This document shows, in pieces, positions 44,319-56,359 of a stretch of 64,000 nucleotides of DNA; positions within the stretch are counted from its first letter, which is position 1, and every line of letters starts with the position of its first letter. The notes under the pieces were generated by a model that saw only the letters and a list, made by a program, of their open reading frames with translations, made no database searches and was not told the DNA's origin. Source of the DNA: Cyanophora paradoxa. Lineage: Eukaryota; Glaucocystophyceae; Cyanophorales; Cyanophoraceae. A program made the position numbers and the translations under genes. The DNA lies in contig QPMI01000494.1 in the NCBI GenBank assembly GCA_004431415.1, positions 186,001 to 250,000 on the forward strand. Reading direction: 5' to 3'.

Positions 44319-46633
44319 ATGCTTTCCGAGCAAAAGGATGGTATTCAAGACGCAAAGGACGCGAGTTCGAACGCGGAGAAGAGCGCGGATGAGCCTTCGA
44401 ACTTGGCGGCAGCGCCCGTGCGCCTCCAGCTCGCGAGCGAGCAGCCGGATCTGTGGGGCTGGGCGCTCGGCGTTCCCTTCGGTGTGAAGAGCGAATCCGT
44501 AGAGAACGAGACCGGCCCGCCGCTCGCCCCTCCGCACGCCGCCGGGCCGGGCCCGCCCCAACCTCCCTTCCCGCCGTGGGCGGCCACGCTGGCGCAGGCC
44601 CAGGCGCTGCAGTTTCCCCTCCTGGCGCCCGGCGGCGCGTCCGACGCGGATCCGATGGCCGCGGTTGCCGCGGCCGCGGCGGCGGCTGTGATGGCGGCCG
44701 GGGCGAGCATCGCGCGTCGCGCCAGCTCCGACCCGACCTCCCCAATGCCGGCGGCGCTCCCGGCGGTGCCGTCCCGCGGGAACCTCGCCGAGCGCTCCCC
44801 TTCCTTCTCGTCCTCCTCCTCCTCGTCCCGCCCCTCGGCCGTCCTCGGGCCCTCCCCGGCGCCCCTCGCCGCCGCCTCCTCGGCCGACGAGGCTGCGGGC
44901 GCCGCGGCGGTCGCCCCGTGGCTCGTCGCGGACGGCGGTTCCATCGCGGCCGCCGCCCTTCGCCTCGCGGCGCGCCTCTCCGCCCAATCCACGATCGGCG
45001 TGCCCGCCTCCTCGTCCGCCCCGCTTCCCGTCCCCTTCGACTTCTCCTCCTTCCCGCCCGGGAGCCTCCCCGCGGCGGCCGCGCCGCGGGCGAGCCGCGA
45101 GCTGCCCCGCCCCTCGCAATCCGCCTCCGCCTCCGCCTCGGGGCCGCCGCACGGCGGCCTCAGCGGCAGCGGCGGCTCGGGAAGCGACCCCGACACGCGC
45201 GGCGCGCCGCTCGCGGCAGGAGGCAGTGGTGGCGGCCTCCGCCTCCGCCGGCCCCGGTCCGCTCCTAGCCTTCCCTTCGCCTTGTTTGTTTCGCCTCTGC
45301 TGACGCCTAGGCCTACGCCTACGCCTTTGCCTTCTTCGCATCCGCGCAGCAATGCCTTCATGATCTTCAGCAACGAGGTACTTGCACCCGTACCCCCCGC
45401 CTCGCCCCCGCCCCCGCCCCGCTCGGCTCAGCTGACCGGGGCCGGGGCGCCCCCGCTCCGCCTTTCTTCGTTCGCAGCACCGGCGGCGCCTTGCGGACGA
45501 GCACCCGGGTATGCTGAACGTGCACGTCTCCAAGATCCTTGGCCAGGTGCCGGCAGGGAGGGCGGGCCGGCCGGCGGGCGCCCGCGCGCTCGCGCCCGCG
45601 CCCCGCCCGCCCCGCCCCGCCCCGCCCCGGCCCGGCCCGCTCTCTTCGGTGCCGGCCGTCCGGCCCCGCCCTGCCCCGCCCCACCCGCCTCGCCCCGCCC
45701 CGCCCCGCCCGCCCCGCCCCGCTCTCTTCGGTGCCGGCCGTCCGGCCCCGCCAATTCTCGACCGGCTCTGCTTCGACCCGGCCGGCTCGGCCCGATGGCT
45801 GGCGCGCCCAAGGGGCGAGCCGCCAGTGGCCATGCGCCGGGGGGCGCAGCCAAGCCCCCTCGGGCCAAACCCCCTCGGGCCCCCTCGGGCCCCCTTTCCT
45901 GGGGGGCGGCCGCCCCCCCGGCGCCGCCCCTCCTTTCTACCGCCCATTCAAATTCGGCTTTCCCCCCTCAATCCCCACCCACCCCCCCATCCCCATATTT
46001 CCGCCGATCGCGTACCCCCCTTTCTCAGATGTGGAAATCTCTACCCGAGGCTGAGCGGGGGCGGTACCGCGCCCTCGAGATGGTAGAGAAGGACGCGTTC
46101 AGGCGCCTGTACCCCAACTACAAATGCGAGCCGTACCCCTTCCCCCCCTGCTCTCCGCTGGTGGTTCGGCCGCGCTGACGCCGTACTTGTACCCCGCAGT
46201 CAAGAACCAGAAGCGCAACAAGAAGAAGCGCAAGGCAAAGGACGCGGGGGACTCGGACGGAGGCGGGGACGCCGAGGGCGCGTCCTCCCCCTCCCCCGAT
46301 CCGGGCTCCAGCGCCGGCAGGCAGGGGGGTACGGGTACCGCCCTCCAGCCGATCGCGAAGGCCGCCCCTCCCCCGGCGCCGGCCCCCCCGGCGGCCCCTT
46401 CGGCGGCCCCCGAGGCCCCACTGAACCTTCCGAGCCTGGTGGGATTGATCCCGCTCTCCGATTACCCCGGCGCCCACCCGTCCGACGGCCACCCCCCCGG
46501 CTGGCCCTACCTGCCCGTACCCCCCCTTCCCAGCCCGTTCCCCAGCCTACCCTCTCTGGGGCTCCTGGACCCCTCCTTCGCCTCCGAGGAGCCCAACCTT
46601 CCGGAGTACCCCCCTCGCGACCGGCAGGAGTAA
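44319..46633 (+). CDS. SOX/MATA-type HMG-box transcription factor
   Basis: Five exons join in frame: 44319-45256, 45350-45377, 45478-45546, 46029-46125 and 46200-46633 (TAA). Exon 1 encodes a long Ala/Ser/Pro-rich disordered region starting MLSEQKDGIQDAKDASSNAE. The HMG box is built from four exons: RPR-NAFMIFSNE, HRRRLADEHPGMLNVHVSKI-LGQ, MWKSLPEAERGRYRALEMVE, KDAFRRLYPNYK-F, then the basic tail KNQKRNKKKRKAKD. The RPRNAFMIFSNEHR start and W-x-S-L-P core are those of sequence-specific (SOX/MATA) rather than abundant HMGB proteins. It is expected to bind and bend DNA in the minor groove. The C-terminal part is Pro-rich. The intron after exon 4 starts with GC. A 5' coding exon upstream of 44319 is possible. 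Confidence 0.9.
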
Positions 46634-47583
46634 GGCTGCACGCGGGCTCGGCACCCCCCCCCCCCTCTCCCCCCCTTCCGATCTTCCCCCGGGCCCCCCG
46701 CTCTTGGAATTCCCATCCGATCTCCCCCGTCCGACCTTCGACCCGGACACCAATTTTCGGGCCAGCCGTAGTTCCAGACGAGTTGGACCCTCTTGAGTTT
46801 TGACAAGAACTTTTTTCTTGTATTTTTGCTGTTTCTGTACAGCTTTCGCTTCCGAGAAGAGCGTAGATAGCTTTCAAGAAGAACGTAGAACTCAGAACGT
46901 AGCTACAGACAGATATCACAGAACTAGTATAGTGCTTTAAGCCGGACTACAGTTGCTCATTTGCGTTCCCCGTAGCTAATCGCATCGCGATCGTATTGGC
47001 GCTGTTCGACAGATTCAGTTTTGTTGTGCAATACCTGTACGTATACCTTCTCTCTTGCTGAAAGCAGTTCATTATTTCCGAATCCGGATTTAGTTTTGGA
47101 GTTAGCTGGAAAGAACGATGCCACATGAGTTGTGTTTTAATTTGTAGATTCTTTTCGCTGAGAAATGTATGCAGGCTGCATACGCAGATGATGCTTGACA
47201 TAGAATTAAAAGTGAATGCTAACAGGATAGTACTCAAGCGCTCATTTATTTCAATATTGCAGCTGCAGTTAATGTGGTGATCACAGTGTATACGTACGTC
47301 ATGATCATGATCATGCATATATCGCTTCGTTGCCCGCGGGCGCCCGCCCGCATTGCCAAGTTGCCATGCCCGCGGCCCCCGGGCCCTCGAGCTCTCAAGA
47401 GTTCCGAAGTTCCCCCCCCCCCCCCCCCCCCCCCCCCCCACTCGCCCTGTCAAGACTCCTGCCGGCGCCACCCCTGGGGTGGGTTGTTATATACTTAACA
47501 TAAGTTGCTGCTGCTGCTTTACTGCATGCTTCTGCTTTACTGCTGCAGCTGGCAAAGGAATTTTCGAAATCCGCTTTCTAGAT
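46634..47583. other. Intergenic between convergent HMG and SMP-C2 genes
   Basis: No gene is seen. It is AT-richer at 46790-47340, with a run of overlapping tgatca/catg palindromes at 47298-47318 and a 28-C homopolymer at 47412-47439. Confidence 0.5.
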
Positions 47584-47694
47584 CTAGAACTGCTCGGAAT
47601 CGAATTTACTGTACATCTCCGGCGCGTCGGTGGCAGGCTGCAGCTTGTCAGGGGCGCTAGCCGTGGGTCGCAGTAGGAGCCGCTCCGGGCCCCC

Positions 47695-47729
<35 letters not shown>

Positions 47730-50700
47730 TGGGGCCGGCACGGGCGCCCCGCGCCGCCTGCCTCGCCTTCCGCCCCGCGTTCCCGACTGCGTGCGGCGCG
47801 CTCAGATCAGATCAGATCAGATCTGATCTGATCTGAGGGACGGGGTACGCACGGAGGCCGTGGTCCCGGCGGATGTGGTGCGGGGCGACGTCCTCCGCCC
47901 CCTCCGCCCGCGTCGCCTCCCCCTGCCCCCACCTCAGATCAGATCTGATCTGGTCTGATCTGAGGTTTCTGATCCGGGGTACGGGCACCTCCCAGGCCAC
48001 CTCGGGGCCGAGGGCCTGACCGGCGAAGCCCTCCTCCAGCAGTAGCTCAAGCCTCACCTGATCATGACGCGGACGCATTGAATCAGAAATTAAATCAGAA
48101 CGAGGGGGAAGAGGGGGGGTATGAATGCCTGGCCGCTGTCGACGCCCTTGAGAGGGTACCAGCGCGCGTCGGCTTTCCCCACGCGCAGCTCCGCCAGGTC
48201 GATCTGACATTTTTCGGTGCCTCAGTTTAGTACGCCGGATCCGGAGGGGCCGGGGGTACGGGGCGGACGTGGCAGTCGCCGAGCGAGCGGTTGGGGCCGA
48301 ATCGGTTGAAGTCGAAGACCTGCGGGGGCGCAGGGCATGCCGGGTCATGATCGATATCAGGCGCCAAATAAAGCAGCGGCAATAGCGGAACGGAGAAGCT
48401 CTTTCTCTAAACTCTGAAAAGGCCAGGCCTAGGGGACCGTGGCGGAGGGGCCGAATAAATAGAATCCATTAGATAAATAGAATGCATTTACCTCGGGCTT
48501 CAGCTTCTTAACCTCTTACATTATATTTCTCATAGTTATGTGAGAGAAACGCACCCGGACCATGAGATCCACGGGCCAGCCGGTCGTCTCGTCGATCCGG
48601 AACCTGCGCATGCGCCCGCGCACGCTCGGGCCCTTGAATCGCCGAAGCTCAAGGGGCGAGTTCGACGGCCCCCTTAAGTCACCCCTCGCGCGCGGCGAGT
48701 TCGACGAAGCTTGAGGCCTAGGAAGCTTACGCAGACTACGGGCCGTGCCCGGGCTTCTTAGGAGACGAGCTGAGGGAAGCTTAAGCGGGAGAGGGACGCG
48801 CGGCCGGCTACGCCCAAATAAATTGGAAATACACCTCAGGCTTCGAGGTCTTGATGCTTCTTAACCTCTTATAAAGATTTCCTAGGCCTTCTGTGTTTCG
48901 GGATCCTTATAATCAACATCCGTCTCGTTCACGTCGTTCGGCGGCGCCGCGTACCGGACGCGCTCGTCCCATGCGGGGTCCCGGGTCCAGGAGGCCAAAC
49001 AGGAACTTTAATTATTTACCCCGGGCTTCGAATTCTTGAAGCTTCTTGACCTCTTACATATCTTGAGCTTATAGAAATCCAGATTTCTCAACCTTTTCTC
49101 ATCTCGGGCTCCTTTAAATCAAGACCCGCGGGGCCGCCGGGCTCGTTGTTCGGCGGGCGGGGCGCGGCGCACCGCACGCGCTCGTCCCAGGCGGGGCTGC
49201 AGTCCGCCGCCACCGCCGCCGTCCGGTGCCGCTGCTGCCCCAGCTGCGCGCCCCCCAGCTGCGTTAGCCTGCTCCCCGCAAAAACGTTGAACGATCGCGA
49301 GGCGTGAAATGTGAAATTCGAGCTCAGAAGCCGCTTGCAGAGAGGTCAAGCCCCTTCTTGGGAGGGCGGCGCCGGCACCTTCAGGACGCAGTATATAATT
49401 AGGCAGGAGGCAGAAACCGCATTCAATTTGAGCTTATGTAATTAGAAGCCGCCTGCAAATCAAAGCTTAAGAAGCCGCTTTCTGGGAGGGCGGCACCTTC
49501 AGTAGGCAGAAGGCATCACTCTCGCCTGCGCGCGAGAATGTTAATTAAGCAAGCTCAAGGGCGGCGTAGGGCGCTCTGGACTGGAGCGGCCCGCCTGGAC
49601 GAGCTCGCGCTATATAAGCTTAACTGAAGCTTATATAATTAGAAGCTAACCGCTTAATATGAGCTTGTATAATCAGAGGCCGCCTGCAAATCAAAACGAA
49701 CTTGGACTATATAAGCTTAACTGAAGCTTATGTAATTAAAAGCCGCTCATTATAATAAGAATCAAATCAGAACCGGACTGAACTGAAGCGGTCCGCCTGG
49801 ACGAGGTCGCGGCCGGCGGCGACGCGGACGTGCAGCACGCCCCGCAGCTGCCGCGCCCCCGCCGCGGGGTCCCCTGAGACCCGCCGGCGTGCGAATAAGC
49901 TCGAGTATAACCTTGTAGATGCTCCAAGACGCCCCTATAACCTTGTAATTTATAATTAAGCTTCTAGATGCGCAGCTGCCGCGCCCCCGCCGCGGAGTCG
50001 CCTGCCCGTCCAGAGGGCGACGCGATCAGACCCGTCGACGTGCAAATTTGTTAAAGGATATGATCATGAAAGCAAGCTTAAGCTTCAAAAGACTCGATCT
50101 ATATAATTGAACAGCGAATGCTAGCCGTCAAAGAAAATTAAATCGCAGTTGAAGTTGGGAGGCTTCTAGATGCTTGTAGATCTGGTGCAAATCAGGTCCG
50201 CCGACGTGCGAGTTTCAGAGGATATGATCATGAGAGCAAGCTTCGAAAGACTCGAATTAAACAGCGAACTCGAAATATTGTTTTCCCGAAGGCCAGCCGC
50301 AAGGAAATTGAATCGAAGTTGAAGTTGGAAGGCAGAGAACGTAGAATGATGATAGTAATAGAACTCGAAGCGGGCGCACGGATGCTGGGGCCGTAGAGGG
50401 CGATCTCTTTGGGGGAGACGCACGCCCCCCGCGCCGCGTCTGCCACCGCCCCCCGCACCTGAATCGAGGGAAATGCGGAAATTCGGAAATTCGCAGGCGC
50501 GGCGCCGGTGGGGCGGGCGCCGGCGGGGTCCTTATAATTATATAAATTAGCCTTGTACAAATTAGCGCGCTCACCCAGGCGCCCACGGCGGGCAGATCCA
50601 TGAGGTCCAGGTGTCCTGCGGGATTCCGGGGGGAAGGGGGGTACGGTTCAAGAGAGGCGCGGGGGGTACGTGCGCGGCGCGGGGCCGGGGTACGGGCGCG

Positions 50701-52367
50701 CGGAGGGGCCGGATCTCGAGGTCGACGTCGGGTGCCTCCGCGAGGGAGAACCAGAGGGGACCCTTCGCCCAGTCCCTGGGGGGGTACGCGGTTCGTATGG
50801 CGTCCGAAAGGGCGGGGGGGAGGGGGGGGGCGGAGAAGGGGGGAGCACTCGAGGTCGAATCGGAATTTGATCCGCGCGACGGCGCGCAGCGACGTGAGCG
50901 CCGCCTGCGGCGCGGCCGCGGGCCGCGGAAAATTAAATCCTCGAAATTCGAAACGAAGCGCTGGGTGGGGGTACGGCATCTGAGGAGCAGTTCGGGTACC
51001 TCGACGGGTACGCGGACGGAGGAAGCGGGGTCTCGGCCCGGGGGGCCCGCCACGACCTCCAGGCAGACCCGCATCTGGGGTACGTATACAGACCCGCACT
51101 CAGGCCAGGACGGGGGTACGCCATTTTTCCGAGGCGGGGGTACGACGGCGCACGTGGCCGGCGTACAGGAGCTCGGCCTCGATCATGAGGTTCGGCGTGA
51201 AGCTGTCGTGCGCGCGTACCCCCCGCAGCTTCGGCGCCGTCTCCCCCACCTCCACGCTGCGCGCGAGACTTAAGCTTGGTACATAAAAAGTCGACTACGC
51301 ATCGTCTCTTCTAAAGCCAAATTCCCGGGGGGCTTGCGATGGCACTCTTTGATCGTGATGGCTCGCTGGTTCCCCGCACGTGAGATCAAATTTCACTTGC
51401 GCACGTGAGATCAAATTTCAGAGGCGCACGATCCACTCGGGGCGCGAGGAGTCGAGGGCCGGCTGCAGTGCCTCGCGGATCATCGCGTTCAGCTTCGGCC
51501 GGTATCGGTCCCTGCCGCGCGCGCGAGCGGCCCCCGCGCCGGGAGTCATGGAAAGAGAAAGCGAGGCAGGCGCGCGCTCTCCATTTAATATTAATCTGAT
51601 GAGCGGCCGCCTAGTGCTCGGCTCAAGCTTAGAAACCGCACCAGAAGCGCTCGCACGCGACGTTCACAAAGTGCGCCGTCTCTTTCGCTTCCCACTCCTC
51701 CTGCGAAAGTCGAGTTCGAAATTCGCAGACAGCAATAGCGCAAAAATGGCTTTTTCGCGGACCGTCGTGCTCGGCCCAGGGGCGCGGTAGGCGGCGAGGC
51801 GGCTGAACTCGATTTCGCGGCGGCGGTGACGGAAGCGCCGGCGGCGCGCGAAGAGCACTGCGAGCCGGGCCGGGGCGTCCGCAAAAATATCGTTGAAGTC
51901 GCGAAAAACTCATGCGCAGCACGGACCGGCGCCCAGCAGAAGAACTACGGATGTTGCGCTGCCCGGGGCAAAAGCGTCAAAATCAATTAAAGAGCTCGAG
52001 GCAGAACCCTCTGATGTCAATGCATTAAATTGGTCTTCGAATTCGTACCTCGCATCGAAGACGTAACCCAACAAGTAGCAACTGAAGGCGAGCTGCCGCG
52101 CGCGCCTCCGCAGGTCACTCCAGCGCGCGCGGGCGGGATAGAGATCGCATGCAGAGAGCTAAATAGATTACATATGGCGCGTACGGCTGCGGCGCCCCAC
52201 ACGAGGAGGTCCTCATGCTCGGCCGCGTTGAGGGCGTTGATGAGGCGCTGCGCGCGGGGGAGAAGCGCGAGGAGCGCGCGCCGACGCCAGTCCGCCTCGG
52301 CGTGAGGATGCGTCTCCGGAGGCGCGGCGGTGCGCGCTGAGGCTTGGTTTTGCATCGATATGGCCAT
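47584..52367 (-). CDS. Extended-synaptotagmin/tricalbin-like protein (N-terminal membrane hairpin, SMP domain, C2 domain)
   Basis: ATG 52367 starts exon 1 (to 52185, 61 codons, ending EHEDLLVWGAAA). The next exon, LAFSCYLLGYVFDAR (about 52092-52048), completes a short hydrophobic hairpin. Then come a basic segment (about 51860-51760, RRRRFRHRRREIEFSRLAAY) and SMP-domain exons: EEWEAKETAHFVNVACERFW (51710-51650), EALQPALDSSRPEWIV (51480), VEVGETAPKLRGVRAHDSFT then NLMIEAELLYAGHV (51260-51130), CLEVVAGPPGRDPASSVRVP (51060), WFSLAEAPDVDLEI (50750) and MDLPAVGAWVSALI (50600-50550). The C2 domain follows: LRGVLHVRVAAGRDLVQADR (49855), exons with PAWDERV (49260-49130; 48990-48935), RFRIDETTGWPVDLMVR (48615), VFDFNRFGPNRSLGDCHV (48320) and DARWYPLKGVDSGQAF. 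TAG is at 47584-47586. Such proteins move lipid at ER-plasma-membrane contacts. Confidence 0.85.
47804..47966. repeat. Two GATCT palindromic arrays flanking a C-terminal exon of the SMP-C2 gene
   Basis: At 47804-47836, gatca units meet gatct units to give a perfect long inverted repeat (agatcagatcagatct and its complement). A shorter version sits at 47936-47964. They lie in the introns on either side of a small exon (about 47935-47850). A related gatct/gatcc run is in a PAS-gene intron at about 31005-31050. Confidence 0.8.
48490..50290 (-). repeat. Local duplications within the C2 part of the SMP-C2 gene
   Basis: A motif around gggcttc...cttcttaacctcttac recurs at about 48492, 48838 and 49021, each next to a C2 exon. 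Intron blocks such as ccgcctgcaaatcaaa (49450, 49680), ctatataagcttaactgaag (49610, 49709), gcagctgccgcgcccccgcc (49843, 49974) and gatatgatcatga (50057, 50220) are also duplicated. This indicates repeated tandem duplication of short exon-intron segments. Confidence 0.75.
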
Positions 52368-52870
52368 GGAGCGCTGCCTTGATCGACGCCCCCCTTATTT
52401 ATTTTGCACGCGAGTAATTTGCAATTCGCCCCCCTTATAATTGACGCACGCGAGATTTCCGCGGCCGAGCCTCGAAGTTCTCTCGAGTATAATTATAACG
52501 CCGGCGCCTCGATCCGGGCGAGCTGCAGCTATATATAGATCTAGAGCTCCTGGTGTTTTGCAAGTTTAACGGCGCGGCATGCGGCCAACCCGGTCCCGCG
52601 GCCAGCGCCGGCGAGCGCGAGGGCTGTGGTGCCGACTCGGCGAGCCGCGGCCGGTGATCATGAGCGGAGCGGTGCCGCGGTTTGGGGCGTCTGACGACCG
52701 GCAGGGCCCGGGGGGCTACAGAACACCAAACGCGACGAGAGGGGACTATTTTTTCATAGCTATATAGGGAAGTACAGTTTCACACAGTGACAGCGATTCA
52801 CGGGCGCGATGGCTGCCTCGGGGCAGAAGAATCGACTCCTGGATCCTGGCTGCGGTCGTACAACCACCCC
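52368..52870. other. 5' flank of the SMP-C2 gene, no gene seen
   Basis: AT-rich at 52390-52500, with a duplicated 'ccccttat...cacgcgag' segment, then GC-rich. Nothing protein-like is present on either strand. Confidence 0.4.
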
Positions 52871-55800
52871 CGAAATCGTCGCGGGACCGGGCGGGACCGG
52901 GTCCCACTTTTTGGGGTTTCGCGATCGAACCGGGGTATAAATACCGGAATTGATTCTGGAGAGAAATTCGATTTTCGGTCGACGCCCACGGGAGAGCGGT
53001 CGTCTTAGGGGAGCCAGGGTCGAAATTGATTCATGACAGTTCTCGAGATTGCAGCGTACAAGTTCGAGATTCGATCCACGAGAGAGAGTGGATGGAAAGT
53101 CGCGTGATGTCATCGTCGAGGTGAGTGCGTGAATTGATTCAGGACGGGTACTGGGCGAACATGCGGGACGGACATTACAGGGAGAGAACAGGGGGGCAAA
53201 GCCTCAGCGGCCCCTTACATGCCCCTGCGGGTCCCAAACATCGGGCGAAGCCTCAGCGGCCCTCTTCGCGCGCCCCTTTTTCATCGCGACCCGTCGTGGC
53301 TGTCGGTGGCCTGGCGGGGCAGGGAGAGGGGAGGGGAGGGCTGCTGAGAGGGAATATAATTATGGGGGGAGTTGTCCTGAGTGGAGTTGTCCTGAGAGAA
53401 TATAATTTTGGAATTAGGGGAATTGGTGAGAATATAATGAGGGGAGGAGTGGTGCTGCCAATCAGCTAGCTAGGTGTAGTTGAGCTCGAGGCCCTGAGGA
53501 AATTGAGAGGAGAGCGTTGAGGGGAGGGGCGAGATTCTCGCGGCCAGGGGCATGCGCAGGGTTTATGAATCGCTTAAATAGATCCTCAGATGCATACAGG
53601 ATCGATGTCCAGGGCTGAGGAGGCGAGGGCGCGCGGAAATATGTGCAGGCCTGTCCAGGATCGAAAATTTGGCGTCGGCTGGGTTCTCGTGCTCTTTCGC
53701 GCCCAGAGAGCTTGCGAAAAGGTTTAAAAAGCTCTCAAATGAATATTGTAGCGATGGGCACGAGTGGAGATGCGAGGATGCGCGGAAAGATGCACAGGTC
53801 CGTCCAGGATCGAATTTTTGGGGTCGGCTGAGTCCTCGCGGCCCGGCGCATTTAGAGACCGTGCGGAAGGCTTCGTCTACATCTCAGATTCTTATACTAT
53901 CGATTCGCGCATGCGCCGCGGCGTCTGTGCGCCGAAAGATGCCCAGGGCTGTGCAGGATCGAATTTTTGATGTCGGGCACCTTCCTGCACTGTTCCGGCT
54001 CCGGAAAGCGGATGTCTGGAGTGCGCAGGCCCTGCTATGTCTATGCGCGCCAGTACGCATCGATTGCGTGCGCCGGTGGACCGGGCGGGACCGGCAGGAT
54101 CAAAATTTCGGCCGAGTCTTCCGACTGGAGCGTCCGCCGCGGCCGAAATCGAGCTTGCCGCGATGCGCGCGCTCTCGGCTGTTATTCTGACCGCTCTGGG
54201 GCGTCTCTGGCGTGCTTTCGTCGCGGGACCGGGCGGGACCGGGTCCCACTTTTTGGGGTTTCGCGATCGAGCCGGGGTATAAATACCGGAATCGATCCTG
54301 GAGGGAAGTTCGATTTCGCGCGACGCCCACGGGAGAGCGGTCGTCTTGGGTAAATTCTAGGGGAGCTATGAGTGCGAAAATAGATCAATGGAGCCGTGTA
54401 ACTCTGTGTGACGTCGGAGATCGTTCGCCTTCATTGCGGAGGTTGCGAATCTGGACGCTCGGACCAATCGGACTCGAGTGGAAAAAAAATAGATGGGGAC
54501 GTTCACCATCGACCAACGGACAAGCCCTGGGCCCCTGCGGGTCCCAAACATCGGGCGAAGCCTCAGCGGCCCTCCTCGCGCCCCCCTTGTTCATCGCGAC
54601 CCGTCGCGGTTGTCGGTGGGGTGTCGGGGCAGGGAGAGGGGAGGGGAGGGCTGGTGAGAGGGAATATAATTATGGGAGTAGTTGTCCTAGCTGGGAGGAG
54701 CTGTCCTGAGAGAATATAAGTATTAAATTACGGGAATTGGTGCAGCTGAGAGCGAATTAATATAATGAGTGGAGGAGTGGTGCTGCCATATGCATGCAAT
54801 TAGCTAGGGAATATAATTATGGGAGGAGTTGTCCTGAGAGGAGCTGTCCTGAGAGAATATACTTATGTAATAAGGGGAATTGCTGCAGCTGAGGGAGAAT
54901 ATAATGAGAGGATGAGTGGCCATGGTGCTGCCAATCAGCTAGCCGTAGTTGAGCTCGAGGTCCTGATCATGGGGAAATTGAGAGGAGATTGTCAAGGGGA
55001 GGGGCGAGGTTCTCGCAGCCAGGCGCATGCGCAGAGCTTGCGAAACGCTTAAACAGAGTCTCGAATGCATACAGGATCGATGTCCAGGGCTGCGGAGGCG
55101 AGGGCGCGCGGAAATATGTGAAGGCATGTCCAGGATCGAAATTTTGGCGTCGGCTGGGTTCTCGTGCTCTGTCGCGGCCGCAGAGCTTGCGAAAGGCTTC
55201 GTTTAGATCTCAAATGATTACTGTAGCGATGGGCATGGGTGAGGACGCGAGGGCGCGCGGAAAGATGCACAGGTCCGTCCAGGATCGAATTTTCGGGGAC
55301 GGCTGGGTCCTCGCGGCCCGGCGCATTTAGAGACCGTGCGGAAAGCTTCTTCTACATCTCAAATGCTTATACTATTGCTCTGCGCATGCGCCGCGGCGTG
55401 GGCGCGCGGAAAGTTGCCCGGGGCTGTGCAGGATCGAGTTTTTGACGTCGGGCACCTTCGTGTGCTGTTCCGGCTCCGAAAAGCGGATATCTGGAGTGCG
55501 CAGGCCCTGCTATGTCTATGCGCGCCAGTACGCATCGAATGCGCGCGATGTTGGACCGGGAGGGACCGGCAGGATCAAATTTTGGGCCGACTCTCTGGAC
55601 TGGAGCTTCGAGGGCGGCCGAAATCGAGCTTGTCGCGATGCGCGCGCTCTTGGCTGTCATTCTGACCGCTCTGGGGCGTCCCTGGCGCGCTTTCGTCGCG
55701 GGACCGGGTCCCACTTTTTGGAGTTTCGCGATCGAACCGGGGTATAAATACCGGAATCGATCCTGGAGGGAAATTCGATTTTCGCGCGACGCTGATGGGA

Positions 55801-55985
55801 GAGCGGTTCGCTGGGTACCAGTCACGTCTATGTCACGTCGGAGACCGGTCGCCTTCAGTGCGGAGGTTGCGAACCTGGACGCTCGGACCAATCGGACTCG
55901 AGTGGAAAAAAATAATTTCGCCCGTTCACCATCGACCTACGGAAGAGGCTTCGCCCGAAGAGGCTTCGCCCGAAATTGGCAGGGC
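52870..55985. repeat. Higher-order satellite: ~1.34-1.47 kb units made of ~147-bp monomers
   Basis: A TATA-like block (ggggtataaataccgg) recurs at 52936, 54278 and 55743. Between these, the same order of blocks repeats: tgcgggtcccaaacatcggg (53227, 54536), gagagggaatataattatgg (53346, 54655), and then a series of monomers each containing ccaggatcgaattttt-like cores at about 53655, 53804, 53954, 54094, 54241 and again at 55130, 55277, 55429, 55568, 55706. Spacing is mostly 138-152 bp. ORFs across it are short and change frame between copies. No protein is supported. Confidence 0.85.
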
Positions 55986-56359
55986 TAACTTAGAAGTTTT
56001 TTTGCGTTTTCATTAACATTATTACGTATTTTTTTGCAAAAGCCCAACCGGGCAATCATTGAATGTTCGTATTAAGGACAACAACAGCCGCCCCGTCGCT
56101 TTCATCGACTGGGGGGGCGCCTAGGCTAGCTCTGAGGCTCTGCGGCATAGAGGGAAGACGTCCTGCTATCCTATCCTAGCTGTGAGCTATCGATCTGAGC
56201 TATCCTGATGCGTTGGTGTCCTTGGCCCTGTGGAGAAGGGGGGGAGGGGGGAGGCGAGGCGCACGGGGTGCTGGAGGTCGGCGGGGGGCGAGGCGTAGGG
56301 AGGGAAAGAAGGGCAGGGAGTGGGGTACACGGAGCGCAGGAGGGTGGCGGGGGTGAGGC

